A stretch of DNA of 64,000 nucleotides from Candidatus Enterococcus leclercqii (GCF_009933135.1 NZ_MAEH01000015.1:1-64000); one strand, 5' to 3'. Counted from the stretch's first letter, positions 25,684 through 33,877 are shown. A program made the numbers and translations. Notes: a model not told the origin generated them from the letters alone.

Positions 25684-26223
25684 TTAGTCGTCATCCTCTT
25701 CTTCCAGTCCCTCAGTCACTTCATTACCTAAATAACTCTGTAAACAAAAAATCTGATGTTTGATCCAACCGTAAAGCTCCTTCAAAAAAGTAGCTAAGGC
25801 ATATTTTTCCTCTTTTTCTGCCAAGGCGATTCCCCGGGTGATAAATAGATTTTGGGTTGCAAAATCTTTGACTGTAGACAAAATCAAGGTATCTGCTGCT
25901 TCATACTTCAGTTGCCCATTTTCTTCCAACATACTGTATTGCGTAAATTCCATTGAAGTAGTGGGGATAACTTCCCCTTCATCTAACATCCGCTGATTCA
26001 ATTGGTCAAACAACTTGCTTTCTTCTACTAAAACCTTTGGAAAGTGTTGGGTGATGAAATCACCCTCAACTCCCTTGGCATAATAGATGATCTGGCGCAA
26101 TTTGTGCTGTTGAATCATCAAATTACTGATAATGTGACCAGTCATAGCCCCAGCGGTTGGGGTGTGATGATCCCGTTCTGATTTTACTAATTCCGCTTGG
26201 TATTTTTCTTCTGCGACTGTCAT
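25684..26223 (-). CDS. Ferritin-like / Dps-family protein
   Basis: The protein is about 179 residues and all-helical. The segment DHHTPTAGAMTGHIISNLMI, followed by HKLRQIIYYAKGVEGDF and a helix with EESKLFDQLNQRM, aligns with the helix order and ligand region of Dps-like ferritins, although several canonical His/Asp/Glu ligands seem altered. ATG at 26223 follows AGAGGG; an ATG at 26274 lacks a site. The gene sits between the CopZ-like and FLP genes, so metal or peroxide protection is inferred. The very acidic tail (EEEDDD) is unusual. Confidence 0.65.
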   Translation of the reverse strand: MTVAEEKYQAELVKSERDHHTPTAGAMTGHIISNLMIQQHKLRQIIYYAKGVEGDFITQHFPKVLVEESKLFDQLNQRMLDEGEVIPTTSMEFTQYSMLEENGQLKYEAADTLILSTVKDFATQNLFITRGIALAEKEEKYALATFLKELYGWIKHQIFCLQSYLGNEVTEGLEEEDDD

Positions 26224-26292
26224 AAGGCCCTCTTCTTTCTTGTATAACTCTAATTGTAGTTGCTCATTTTTCATGTCTGTTGTTTTTAATTG

Positions 26293-26520
26293 TTACAACT
26301 CTTTAACTTTGACTGATTGGACATCATAACCCAACTTTTCAATGACGGTTTTCAGCTGTTCACCACTGGTAGCTGCTGAATCAATTTCTGCCTTGACTTT
26401 ACTAGCGTTGAACAATACTTTGACATTTTTCACTCCCGGCTGACTGGCCACACCAGCCTCAATTTTTTGCATACAGCTTGGACAAGTGAGTGCGCCTAAT
26501 TGCAGAATAACTTTTTCCAT
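26293..26520 (-). CDS. CopZ-like heavy-metal-associated (HMA) chaperone
   Basis: This is a 75-residue soluble HMA domain of ferredoxin-like fold. The metal motif reads LTCPSCMQK (Cys13, Cys16), a variant of the usual GMTCxxC in which Met is replaced by Leu. Such proteins hand metal to a P1B ATPase, and the ATPase encoded upstream lacks its own N-terminal HMA domain, so this may be its detached partner. It starts after AAAGGAAGAG and leads a three-gene unit preceded by an FNR/FLP box. Confidence 0.85.
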   Translation of the reverse strand: MEKVILQLGALTCPSCMQKIEAGVASQPGVKNVKVLFNASKVKAEIDSAATSGEQLKTVIEKLGYDVQSVKVKEL

Positions 26521-26664
26521 GATGATTTTCTCTTCCTTTCATCTGCCATATAACTATTGGCAGCTTTTATTTTGCTTAACTGATTTGCTTAAAAATCACA
26601 ATACTTTTGACAACTACGAAGCTTTCTTACATTTCCAGTCTAGTTGCTTTTTTTAAGAAAAAAA

Positions 26665-26678
26665 TTGATAGCAATCAA
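26665..26678. promoter_or_regulatory. FNR/FLP box upstream of copZ-like operon
   Basis: TTGATAGCAATCAA is a perfect match to the FNR consensus TTGAT-N4-ATCAA. It lies between the ATPase stop codon and the CopZ-like start, about 145 bases upstream of the latter. The FLP-type regulator encoded in the same operon has the recognition residues for this sequence. Confidence 0.7.
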
Positions 26679-26694
26679 GTTTTATAAAAAAGAT

Positions 26695-28605
26695 TTACTC
26701 TAATAAAGTAGCTGTCAAGTCTTTCTCTGAGACAGTCACTTGGTCATGTTTAGTTCGGTAGCCGAGAAGACGCATGCCATTAATTACCACTACTAAAATA
26801 CTCAACTCATGGACCAGCATGCCACTAGCCATGTAGATATAGCCAGCCACTAAACCGATTAGTAAAAACAACACAGTTCCAACTGCAATGGCAATGTTTT
26901 CCTTCATATTCGCCACTGTCTTTTTCGTGAGGCCATAGCCTTGAACCAAATTCGCAAAATTTGATTGCATCAAGACGATGTCGGAAGTCTCTACAGCGAC
27001 ATCTGTCCCATTTCCCATGGCGATGCCAATATCTGCCAAAGCAATGGATGGACTATCGTTTACCCCATCACCAACAAATGCGACTTTGTGCCCAGAAGCC
27101 TGCAACTGACGAACATAGGCTGATTTTTCCTCTGGCAAAAGGCCGCCTTTTACTGTGTTCAATGCCAACTGCTGACCTACAAGATCTGCAGCTGCCTGAT
27201 TATCACCAGTCAGCATGACCAGCTGTTTGGCACCCATTTTGCGTAACTGTTGCAACGTTGACGCTGCTTCTTTGCGAATTTGATCTTTAATCCCAATCAA
27301 TAACGCCAGCTGCCCATCTACTGCAATTAGTACAGTAGAATTCCCTTCTCTTTGTAATTGCGACAGCTCCTTTTGCAAAGCAGCAGAAAGCTGTACATTG
27401 CCAGCTTGCAATAATTTTTCGTTACCTACTAATAGCTGATATCCAGTCACGCTTGCCATGAGACCTTGTCCTTTGATCACTTTTGTCTCTGTCACTGCAG
27501 GATAGTTTTCCAAAGCTGCATATCTAGTAATGGCTTGTCCCAAGGGATGATCGCTCTCTCGTTCTACTGCAGCAGTCAGCATCAGGAGTTTCTCTTCACT
27601 TAATGAATGATTATAACTTCTAACTACCGCCACAGTGGGTTTTCCTTCTGTTAAGGTGCCGGTTTTATCAAACACAAAAGTATCAACTTGGCTGAAAGTA
27701 TCCAACACCTGCCCGCCTTTAATCAAAATCCCGTTTTTAGCGCCATTGCCAATTCCTGCTACACTGGAAACTGGCACACCAATCACTAGCGCACCGGGAC
27801 ACCCCAACACCAAGATCGTGATGGCCAACCGCAAATCTTGCGTAACAACACCGACGACTAAGGCTAGGAGCAAGACTGCTGGCGTATAATATTTGGCAAA
27901 TTTATCAATCACTCCTTCAGCGTTAGACTTAGCATCTTGTGCTTCTTCTACCAACTCAATAATCTTGCCAAAAGTTGTATCCTCCCCCACCTTTTCAGCT
28001 GTGACTTTTAATGTGCCGTTTTCTAGAATAGTTCCTGCAAACACTTTGTCACCGACACTTTTAGCAGCCATTTGTGCTTCGCCGGTAACACTGGCTTCAT
28101 TCAAATGACCTCGCCCTTCGCTAATTACACCATCCACCGGCACTTGTGCGCCAGTCTTCACCAATAGCAAATCACCTGCAACTACCTCGTCGATATCCAC
28201 CTTTTCAATGGTTCCTGCTTCATCTAAAAGTAAGGCTGAAGCCGGAGCCATTTTCGTCAACTGGCTGATGGCAGAGCGGGTTTTTTCTAATGTCTTTTGC
28301 TCCAGCAGCGCGCCAAATAAAAATAAAAAGGTCACGATTGCTGACTCATTGTATTCACCGATAACAAAGGCTCCCAATACTGCGATTGTTACCAAAAGTT
28401 CGATGGAGACGACTTTTACCCGCAATGCTTGGTACGCTTGAATTGCGATAGGTAGAAAACCTATAATTGAAGCTGTGACCATCGCTACTTGCCAACCTAA
28501 TTGCCAATGAGCAAGCCATTTTGCTGCAAAAGCTACAGCGATTAAGATGCCACTTGCGATTGCAATCTGATTTTTGTGCTGCAATATGATTCGTTGCGTT
28601 TTCAT
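26695..28605 (-). CDS. P1B-type heavy-metal ATPase with CPG metal site
   Basis: This is a 636-residue metal-transporting P-type ATPase. It has no N-terminal HMA domain and starts directly with membrane spans. Visible motifs are TGEA of the actuator domain (near 174), the transmembrane metal-site motif CPG (Cys269-Gly271) in LGCPGALVIGVPVS, phosphorylation site DKTGT (Asp313), HP (SDHPLG), TGDN and GDGVNDSP. Zn/Cd and Cu pumps normally have CPC, so CPG leaves the metal unclear. The C-terminal HELSILVVVINGMRLL resembles the ZntA/CadA group. It has its own AGGAGG site and lies upstream of the CopZ-like/Dps-like/FLP genes with an FLP box about 130 bases before it. Confidence 0.9.
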   Translation of the reverse strand: MKTQRIILQHKNQIAIASGILIAVAFAAKWLAHWQLGWQVAMVTASIIGFLPIAIQAYQALRVKVVSIELLVTIAVLGAFVIGEYNESAIVTFLFLFGALLEQKTLEKTRSAISQLTKMAPASALLLDEAGTIEKVDIDEVVAGDLLLVKTGAQVPVDGVISEGRGHLNEASVTGEAQMAAKSVGDKVFAGTILENGTLKVTAEKVGEDTTFGKIIELVEEAQDAKSNAEGVIDKFAKYYTPAVLLLALVVGVVTQDLRLAITILVLGCPGALVIGVPVSSVAGIGNGAKNGILIKGGQVLDTFSQVDTFVFDKTGTLTEGKPTVAVVRSYNHSLSEEKLLMLTAAVERESDHPLGQAITRYAALENYPAVTETKVIKGQGLMASVTGYQLLVGNEKLLQAGNVQLSAALQKELSQLQREGNSTVLIAVDGQLALLIGIKDQIRKEAASTLQQLRKMGAKQLVMLTGDNQAAADLVGQQLALNTVKGGLLPEEKSAYVRQLQASGHKVAFVGDGVNDSPSIALADIGIAMGNGTDVAVETSDIVLMQSNFANLVQGYGLTKKTVANMKENIAIAVGTVLFLLIGLVAGYIYMASGMLVHELSILVVVINGMRLLGYRTKHDQVTVSEKDLTATLLE

Positions 28606-28736
28606 GTTTTTTTCCTCCTAGCAAATGTGTACGAGTCGCCTCACCAGCAACTTTCTTCTTATCGGATTTTCCAGACAAGACGACTTCATACTTCTTAAAG
28701 ACAAGCTCAGTTTACCCCACGGCTTCACAGAAAGAA

Positions 28737-28750
28737 TTGACAGCTATCAA
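28737..28750. promoter_or_regulatory. FNR/FLP-like box upstream of the ATPase
   Basis: TTGACAGCTATCAA matches TTGAT-N4-ATCAA at 9 of 10 fixed positions. It lies 132 bases upstream of the ATPase start and directly beside the terminator of the preceding DUF1129 gene. Confidence 0.5.
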
Positions 28751-28751
28751 G

Positions 28752-28788
28752 AAAAAAAGAGACAACAGCAAAATTGCTGTCATCTCTT
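28752..28788 (-). terminator. Terminator of padR-DUF1129 operon
   Basis: On the minus strand AGAGATGACAGCAA pairs with TTGCTGTTGTCTCT (one wobble) and a run of seven T follows. Confidence 0.9.
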
Positions 28789-28802
28789 GACTCGTCGGTT
28801 AT

Positions 28803-29648
28803 TCAACTTTCTTCTAGCTTTTTCCCCTGAATCCAAGTCCAAATGATGTAGGCTACTCCTGCAAGCACTAGGGCTATCACAGAAAACCACTTTTCCCAAA
28901 ACATCCCAGTGAGTAGCTGAGCCGCGTTCAAGCGCCGTACCACTCCGATAAGTGCGAATACGTACAAGACCATCGTCATCGGATAAAAGGCGGGATCACT
29001 TGCTTTAATCAGCCAAACGGTCAATGCTATCAGCAGGATACTCAATAAGATTAAATCTGCCGGGTAGAAAATTTCAATTAGACCGTCATCTACTAACAGC
29101 ATTCCTGCTGCCAGTTGTCCACCGACAACTAGCAGCAAAATCAGAAAAATTCCGAAAAAGACTAACTTATTGTCTTTCTTTTGACGTTTGAAGATTCCCC
29201 ATTTAAGAAGCCCAAAAATTCCTGCCACCCCCAACACGCCCAATAGACCACTGAGGAGGTACTGGGGAAGAGAAATCTTCATCACACCACTGCTGCTAAA
29301 ATCACTGATTAGGTTGATTAGCCACAAAACACCCACCACGCTTCCTACCAGAGACAGCTTGGTTTTTATGTCAGCTTTGGTGGTGTTGGCCAAAAGAGAA
29401 TCTGCTAGCCCTTTCGGATCATTTCCAAAAAAATCGACAGCAGTTATCCCGTCTGCTTGTGCCGCTATTAAATCTGTCGCTATCTGATACAATTGTGCGT
29501 TCAGTTCTCCTTCATCTACGAGTAGTCCGCCAAAAGACATGTACATTCGCAAATCATCAAAATAGTCCTTATTTGTAGGGGTCAACTGGTCTTCCAGCTG
29601 ATTCAGTTTCTCGCGATAAATTGCTGCAAGTTTGCGGTTCTTTTTCAT
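28803..29648 (-). CDS. DUF1129-family membrane protein
   Basis: This is a 281-residue protein with a soluble N-terminal half (about 90 residues with FDDLRMYMSFGG and DFFGNDPKGLADSLL) and six hydrophobic segments afterwards, the standard architecture of DUF1129. The function is unknown. Its start overlaps the padR-like stop by 4 bases, so the two are co-translated. PadR-controlled DUF1129 genes are common in lactobacilli and enterococci and may concern envelope stress; that is inferred. Confidence 0.82.
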   Translation of the reverse strand: MKKNRKLAAIYREKLNQLEDQLTPTNKDYFDDLRMYMSFGGLLVDEGELNAQLYQIATDLIAAQADGITAVDFFGNDPKGLADSLLANTTKADIKTKLSLVGSVVGVLWLINLISDFSSSGVMKISLPQYLLSGLLGVLGVAGIFGLLKWGIFKRQKKDNKLVFFGIFLILLLVVGGQLAAGMLLVDDGLIEIFYPADLILLSILLIALTVWLIKASDPAFYPMTMVLYVFALIGVVRRLNAAQLLTGMFWEKWFSVIALVLAGVAYIIWTWIQGKKLEES

Positions 29649-29977
29649 AGTTTTTCAACTCCGATCAAAAGATTGACTTTCTGCTCCAATTGACGCCACT
29701 GTTGAGTAAAGTCTGCCAATGCCGCCTCTCCGGAAGCTGTCAGGGTAAAATATTTGCGATCTGGTCCTTCTGGTGATTTTTTCATGACACCAGCAATTTG
29801 CCCATTTTTTTCCAGCTTTTGCAATAATGGGTAAATGGTTCCTCCCACAATAGTTGTAAATCCAGCTGCCTTCAACTGTTGAACCAATTCATAGCCATAA
29901 ATAGTCCCATTGCCCTGTTGAATCAGTGTTAAGACACAGCCTTCTAGGACTCCTTTGAGCATTTGGGTCTCTTTCAA
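29645..29977 (-). CDS. PadR-family transcriptional regulator
   Basis: This is a winged-helix repressor of about 110 residues. A TTG start at 29977 is chosen because AAGGAGG lies 7 bases upstream and it gives MKETQMLKGVLEGCVL, the normal PadR N-terminus; an earlier in-frame start at 30034 lacks a site. The core motif YGYELVQQLKAAGF and GTIYPLLQKLEKNG are diagnostic, and RKYFTLTASGEAAL forms the wing. It overlaps the DUF1129 gene and probably controls it. The ligand is unknown. Confidence 0.9.
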   Translation of the reverse strand: MKETQMLKGVLEGCVLTLIQQGNGTIYGYELVQQLKAAGFTTIVGGTIYPLLQKLEKNGQIAGVMKKSPEGPDRKYFTLTASGEAALADFTQQWRQLEQKVNLLIGVEKL

Positions 29978-30237
29978 TGTCAGCCCTCCTTTATTTTCGT
30001 CTTTTCTGTCAAACAAACCTTCTTGTAGCTTCATTGCTGGAACCTTCTACTTGATAGGCTCCCTTCAAGCTCGTCAATTTAACTCTTAACTAGTTTGTTT
30101 TACATACTACTGGAACAACCACACTATACACCGACGCAGCTAGTTTGTAAAGCATACTAGTCATTTTTTACTCCTTTCTTCTCGGAATTTCTTACACACA
30201 GTTTCAAAGACCGCTGCTGTCTTGTCAAAGCCAGCAC

Positions 30238-30268
30238 AAAAAAACCGACGAAAATGAAATCGTCGGTT
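30238..30268 (-). terminator. Terminator of HAD phosphatase
   Basis: AACCGACGA and TCGTCGGTT pair perfectly; a run of T follows on the minus strand. Confidence 0.88.
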
Positions 30269-30289
30269 GAAATACAGCCTTATCTTTTC

Positions 30290-30967
30290 TTATGCAAACA
30301 AGTTTCTGACCCGCGAATCAGTAAAATCATCAATCACTGCATCAACATTTCCCAAATAAGACAACATCGCACCATTACCATCAGTGGTAATGGCAAAGAT
30401 TTTTTTAGCAGCCGCATTATGGGCAGCTTTGATGCCGGAGACGGAATCTTCAAAAACCACACATTCTGAAGGTTTTAGACCAATTTTCTCTGCCGATTGC
30501 AAATAGAAATCCGGGGCGGGTTTGCTCTTCATCTCGCCATTATCATAGATTACTTTTTCATAGTCGAACCAGCGACCTAGATCAAAAGCTTCAAAATAAA
30601 AATCTACATTGCCTTTACCAGCGGCGGTAGCAATGTTGAAAGGCACCTGCTTTTGTTTTAAATCATCCAAAAATTCCGAAAGCCCTGCTGTCAAATGGGC
30701 TGCATCAGGGTGACTGCGGACTAGCTCGCGGTAGATAGCTTCTTTTTTCTCCCCCCACTCGATGGCCTCTTCCTTCGTGAAGGGGCGCTCAAACAGATAC
30801 TCCAGCACTAGACGATTATTTTTTCCGTGGACATTTTGGTCAAACTCATCGCGAGTCAGTTGCTTATGGGCTTCTTTTTCAGCAAACCTCAGCCACGCTT
30901 CTTCATTGAAGGGCGAATCTTGGAACATGGTCCCATTAAAATCAAACAGCACACCTTTTATCATCAT
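30290..30967 (-). CDS. HAD-family phosphatase (beta-phosphoglucomutase-like)
   Basis: This is a 225-residue HAD hydrolase with a helical cap after motif I. The nucleophile motif reads FDFNGT: Asp9 is present but the usual second Asp (acid/base) is Asn11. Motif II lies in NIATAAGK, the conserved Lys in KSKPAPDFY and motif III acids in VFEDSVSGIKAA. The substrate is unknown; sugar phosphates are typical. The start at 30967 follows AAGGA. The gene is divergent from the rhodanese/CstR operon, and one CstR-type operator lies about 80 bases upstream, so shared control is possible. Confidence 0.85.
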   Translation of the reverse strand: MMIKGVLFDFNGTMFQDSPFNEEAWLRFAEKEAHKQLTRDEFDQNVHGKNNRLVLEYLFERPFTKEEAIEWGEKKEAIYRELVRSHPDAAHLTAGLSEFLDDLKQKQVPFNIATAAGKGNVDFYFEAFDLGRWFDYEKVIYDNGEMKSKPAPDFYLQSAEKIGLKPSECVVFEDSVSGIKAAHNAAAKKIFAITTDGNGAMLSYLGNVDAVIDDFTDSRVRNLFA

Positions 30968-31045
30968 AGACACATCCTTCTTGGCTTATTCTTACTCTAT
31001 TGTGCCTAAAAAAAGGTTCCTTGGCAAATCAGACCTTGCCCTACT

Positions 31046-31061
31046 ATACCTATATGGGTAT
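31046..31061. promoter_or_regulatory. Candidate CstR operator 1
   Basis: ATACCTATATGGGTAT, read in reverse complement, matches operator 2 (31148-31163) at 15 of 16 bases. It resembles the TACCC/GGGTA inverted repeats bound by CsoR/CstR repressors. It lies between the divergent HAD gene and the sulfur operon. Confidence 0.6.
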
Positions 31062-31118
31062 CAATAACAATCTGCCACAGCCTCAAATACTTTTGTGTCT
31101 TGTAGGAAAACAAAAAGA

Positions 31119-31147
31119 TTGACGTTGTTGGAATTATCGGTTTAAAT
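31119..31147 (+). promoter_or_regulatory. Promoter of sulfur operon
   Basis: TTGACG (31119-31124), a 17-base spacer and TTAAAT (31142-31147) form a promoter directly abutting operator 2, so a bound repressor would block initiation or clearance. Confidence 0.6.
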
Positions 31148-31163
31148 ATACCCGTATAGGTAT
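31148..31163. promoter_or_regulatory. Candidate CstR operator 2
   Basis: ATACCCGTATAGGTAT is an imperfect palindrome immediately downstream of the -10 element and 20 bases before the first rhodanese start. The repressor gene is the last gene of the operon it would control. Confidence 0.65.
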
Positions 31164-31182
31164 ATAAAAAGGAGTGGCACCA

Positions 31183-31497
31183 ATGTTGACGTTATTCAAG
31201 AAGACACCGAGTATCTCTGTGTCGCAATTACAAGAAAAGCTTCGCAGCACAGTCCATCTACTGGATGTGCGCAGTTCAGCAGAATACCAGGGAGAGCATA
31301 TTCTCCAAGCTGAAAATCTCCCATTGGAACGGGTAGAACGTTTTTCTGCTAAAACTACTGAACCCATCTATGTGATTTGTCAATCGGGGATGCGTAGCAA
31401 AAAAGCAGTCGCTATCCTGCGTAAAAAAGGAATAGACGCTGTAAATGTCCGAGGAGGCATGAACGCATGGCAAGGTCCTGTGAGAGGAGGCAAATAA
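31183..31497 (+). CDS. Single-domain rhodanese (sulfurtransferase)
   Basis: This is a 104-residue cytoplasmic rhodanese that moves sulfane sulfur through a Cys persulfide. The active-site loop CQSGMRS has Cys66. ATG at 31183 follows AAGGAG by 8 bases. It is first of four genes, 2 bases before the next start, so translation is coupled. The operon context (CoA-disulfide reductase, second rhodanese, CstR) indicates detoxification or use of reactive sulfur species. Confidence 0.88.
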   Translation: MLTLFKKTPSISVSQLQEKLRSTVHLLDVRSSAEYQGEHILQAENLPLERVERFSAKTTEPIYVICQSGMRSKKAVAILRKKGIDAVNVRGGMNAWQGPVRGGK

Positions 31498-31499
31498 GT

Positions 31500-33161
31500 A
31501 TGAAAAAAGTAATAATTATCGGTGGTGTGGCTGGCGGAATGTCGGCAGCTACTCGCTTGCGGCGCCTGTCTGAGGATACTGAAATCATCATCTTTGAAAA
31601 AGGCCCCTACGTTTCTTTTGCAAACTGTGGGTTGCCCTACTACGTCTCCGGTGAAATCACTGAAAGAGACGACCTGTTAGTTCAGACACCGACAAGCCTG
31701 CGTGCACGTTTTGGTTTAGATATCCGACCGGAGCAAGAAGTGGTAGCTATCGACACCCAAAAGAAAGAAATTACGGTACAACACGGAGAACAGCTTTATC
31801 AAGAAAGCTATGATCAATTGCTGTTGTCTCCCGGTGCCAAACCTTTTGTCCCGCCAATTGCTGGTCTTGCAGCCGCTGAAAACGTCTTTGTTCTGCGAAA
31901 TCTGCCAGATCTTGACCGGATTATGGCCCCCCTTGAAAAAGACCAGGTCCAACAAGCGGTGGTCATTGGTGCGGGATTTATCGGTCTGGAAATGGCGGAA
32001 AATCTTGCCAAACGAGGCTTGGCAGTGTCAATCATAGAAAAAGCACCGCAACTTTTGCCCCCGCTAGATGAAGAAATGGCAGCCTTTGTTGAAAGAGAAC
32101 TTCTAGCAAAAGGAATCCGGGTCATTACCGGGCAATCGGTGGCGGCTTTTGAAGAAGCTGGCAAACAGATTCGTTTAGAAGATGGCAGTTATCTTGCCAG
32201 CGATTTGACAATATTGTCTGTCGGCGTTCAACCGGAAACTTCCCTTGCTCAAAAAGCTGGTCTCAAACTAGGCTTGCGCGGAGGGATTTTAGTGGATGAA
32301 AACTATCAGACCAGTGCCCCAGACGTCTACGCTGTCGGAGACGCCATCGTGGTCAAACAACAAATTACCGGTGAAGATGCCTTGATTTCACTAGCTTCCC
32401 CGGCAAATCGACAAGGACGGGAAGTCGCCGATGTATTAGCCGGAATACCCCGAAAAAATCAAGGCAGTATCGGGACAGCAATTTTGCGGGTTTTTGATCT
32501 GACTGCGGCCTCTACGGGTCTTAGCGAGCGCAATGCCGTAGCTGCCGGCTTGCAGCCAGCAGCAATCCATGTTTCTGGAAAAGACCATGCCGGTTATTAT
32601 CCTGGGGCGTCGCAACTAACTTTGAAGCTGGTGTTTAATCCGGCCAACGGAAAGATTTTGGGTGCACAAGGGATAGGAAAAAAAGGGGTAGACAAACGCA
32701 TTGATGTTCTTGCGACTGCCATTAAAGGCGGTCTCACCATTTTTGATCTGCCGGAATTAGAATTCACCTATGCCCCACCTTTTGGCTCGGCAAAAGATCC
32801 CGTGAACATGTTGGGTTATGCTGCGATGAACTTAGTAGAGGGTCTCAGTCAAAATGTCCAATGGCACCAATTAAACGAAGCGTTGGATCAAGGGGCCATC
32901 TTGTTAGATGTACGAACCCCCCAAGAATTAGCAGAAGGCGGTCACTTTCAAAGAGCCGTCCACCACATTCCCCTGCACGACCTGCGTTGTCGCCTTAGTG
33001 AACTTGCAGTTGACCAAGAATATATCGTCACTTGTCACAGTGGGCTACGCAGTTATCTGGCCGAACGAATCTTGAAACAAGCTGGCTTCCATGTCAAAAA
33101 TCTCGACGGCGGCTTTTCATTGTACAGCACCGTTAAACCGGAGGAAATCAATCATGTATAA
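31500..33161 (+). CDS. CoA-disulfide reductase with C-terminal rhodanese domain
   Basis: This is a FAD-dependent pyridine nucleotide-disulfide oxidoreductase of 553 residues fused to a rhodanese domain. The N-terminus has the FAD motif GGVAGGMSAA and the single redox cysteine in SFANCGLPYY (Cys43). A second nucleotide-binding motif, GAGFIGLEMAE, lies near 155. The rhodanese domain begins near residue 455 and has CHSGLRS (Cys about 513). The layout matches CoADR-Rhd/Npsr enzymes that reduce CoA persulfide or polysulfide with NAD(P)H. ATG at 31500 follows GAGGAGG. Confidence 0.92.
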   Translation: MKKVIIIGGVAGGMSAATRLRRLSEDTEIIIFEKGPYVSFANCGLPYYVSGEITERDDLLVQTPTSLRARFGLDIRPEQEVVAIDTQKKEITVQHGEQLYQESYDQLLLSPGAKPFVPPIAGLAAAENVFVLRNLPDLDRIMAPLEKDQVQQAVVIGAGFIGLEMAENLAKRGLAVSIIEKAPQLLPPLDEEMAAFVERELLAKGIRVITGQSVAAFEEAGKQIRLEDGSYLASDLTILSVGVQPETSLAQKAGLKLGLRGGILVDENYQTSAPDVYAVGDAIVVKQQITGEDALISLASPANRQGREVADVLAGIPRKNQGSIGTAILRVFDLTAASTGLSERNAVAAGLQPAAIHVSGKDHAGYYPGASQLTLKLVFNPANGKILGAQGIGKKGVDKRIDVLATAIKGGLTIFDLPELEFTYAPPFGSAKDPVNMLGYAAMNLVEGLSQNVQWHQLNEALDQGAILLDVRTPQELAEGGHFQRAVHHIPLHDLRCRLSELAVDQEYIVTCHSGLRSYLAERILKQAGFHVKNLDGGFSLYSTVKPEEINHV

Positions 33162-33453
33162 TACAATCTCAACAACCGAACTAAAGCAAAAGTTACAGAC
33201 TGAAACACTCGCGCTTTTGGATGTACGAGAAGCTTACGAGTTTGCTGAAGGGCATGTTCCCAAAGCTCAGAATCTGCCATTAAGTGAGCTTGGAGACACT
33301 GTGTCAAGCTTAGATCCTGCGACTCACTATTATCTCATCTGTCGCTCTGGTAATCGTTCCGCCAGCGCCTGTGAGTACCTCTCGCAAGCAGGTTTCCAAG
33401 TCACTAATATCGCTGGTGGCATGAACGACTGGAAAGGAGCAATCAGCCAATGA
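33154..33453 (+). CDS. Single-domain rhodanese (second)
   Basis: This is a 99-residue rhodanese with active-site loop CRSGNRS (Cys63) and the CH2A-type LLDVREAYEFAEGH segment. The start at 33154 follows GGAGG and overlaps the stop of the preceding gene by 8 bases. It differs clearly from the first rhodanese in its active-site loop, which suggests a different acceptor. It overlaps cstR by 4 bases at the other end. Confidence 0.9.
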   Translation: MYNTISTTELKQKLQTETLALLDVREAYEFAEGHVPKAQNLPLSELGDTVSSLDPATHYYLICRSGNRSASACEYLSQAGFQVTNIAGGMNDWKGAISQ

Positions 33454-33713
33454 CAAAGGCCTGTGAAAAATCTATCCTAAATCGCTTAAAACGAACAGAA
33501 GGTCAACTGCGGGGAATTCAAAAAATGATTGAAGCTGAACAAGACTGTAGTGATGTCATTACTCAGTTGAGTGCGGTTCGCTCCAGCGTGGATCGAATCA
33601 TGGGGATTATCGTCGCGGAAAACTTAAAAAGCTGTCTCGAGCATCCTGACAAAGACGCCGCGAATCAAGAAGAAAAAATCCAGCAAGCGATTCAAATGAT
33701 CATCAAAAAATAA
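33450..33713 (+). CDS. cstR: CstR-type persulfide-sensing repressor (CsoR family)
   Basis: This is an 87-residue all-helical repressor of the DUF156/CsoR family. The two reactive cysteines are Cys33 (EQDCSDV) and Cys62 (LKSCLE). The position of the copper-ligand His in CsoR (25 residues after the first Cys) is Asn58, the known distinction of the sulfur sensor CstR from copper-sensing CsoR. It ends the rhodanese/CoADR operon and probably represses it through the two operators upstream of the first gene. The downstream gap to 33851 shows a weak GGCACA / TGTGCC-T7 pair that might be a terminator. Confidence 0.88.
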   Translation: MTKACEKSILNRLKRTEGQLRGIQKMIEAEQDCSDVITQLSAVRSSVDRIMGIIVAENLKSCLEHPDKDAANQEEKIQQAIQMIIKK

Positions 33714-33851
33714 TCGTTTCAATCATTTAAGGACCGTGATAGTGGATCTTTCGTCTGAAAATGGCACAGATTTTGCACCACTGTCAGTATTCAACATGTG
33801 GCAGATAAAGAGTGTTCGTTTCCGAGATTGTGCCTTTTTTTCAAGTCAACG

Positions 33852-33877
33852 TTTCCGAACTTACTTTCCGAACTTAC
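33852..33877. repeat. Tandem 13-base duplication
   Basis: TTTCCGAACTTAC occurs twice in direct tandem and the second copy overlaps the stop codon of the AraC-family gene. It looks like a simple local duplication. Confidence 0.8.
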
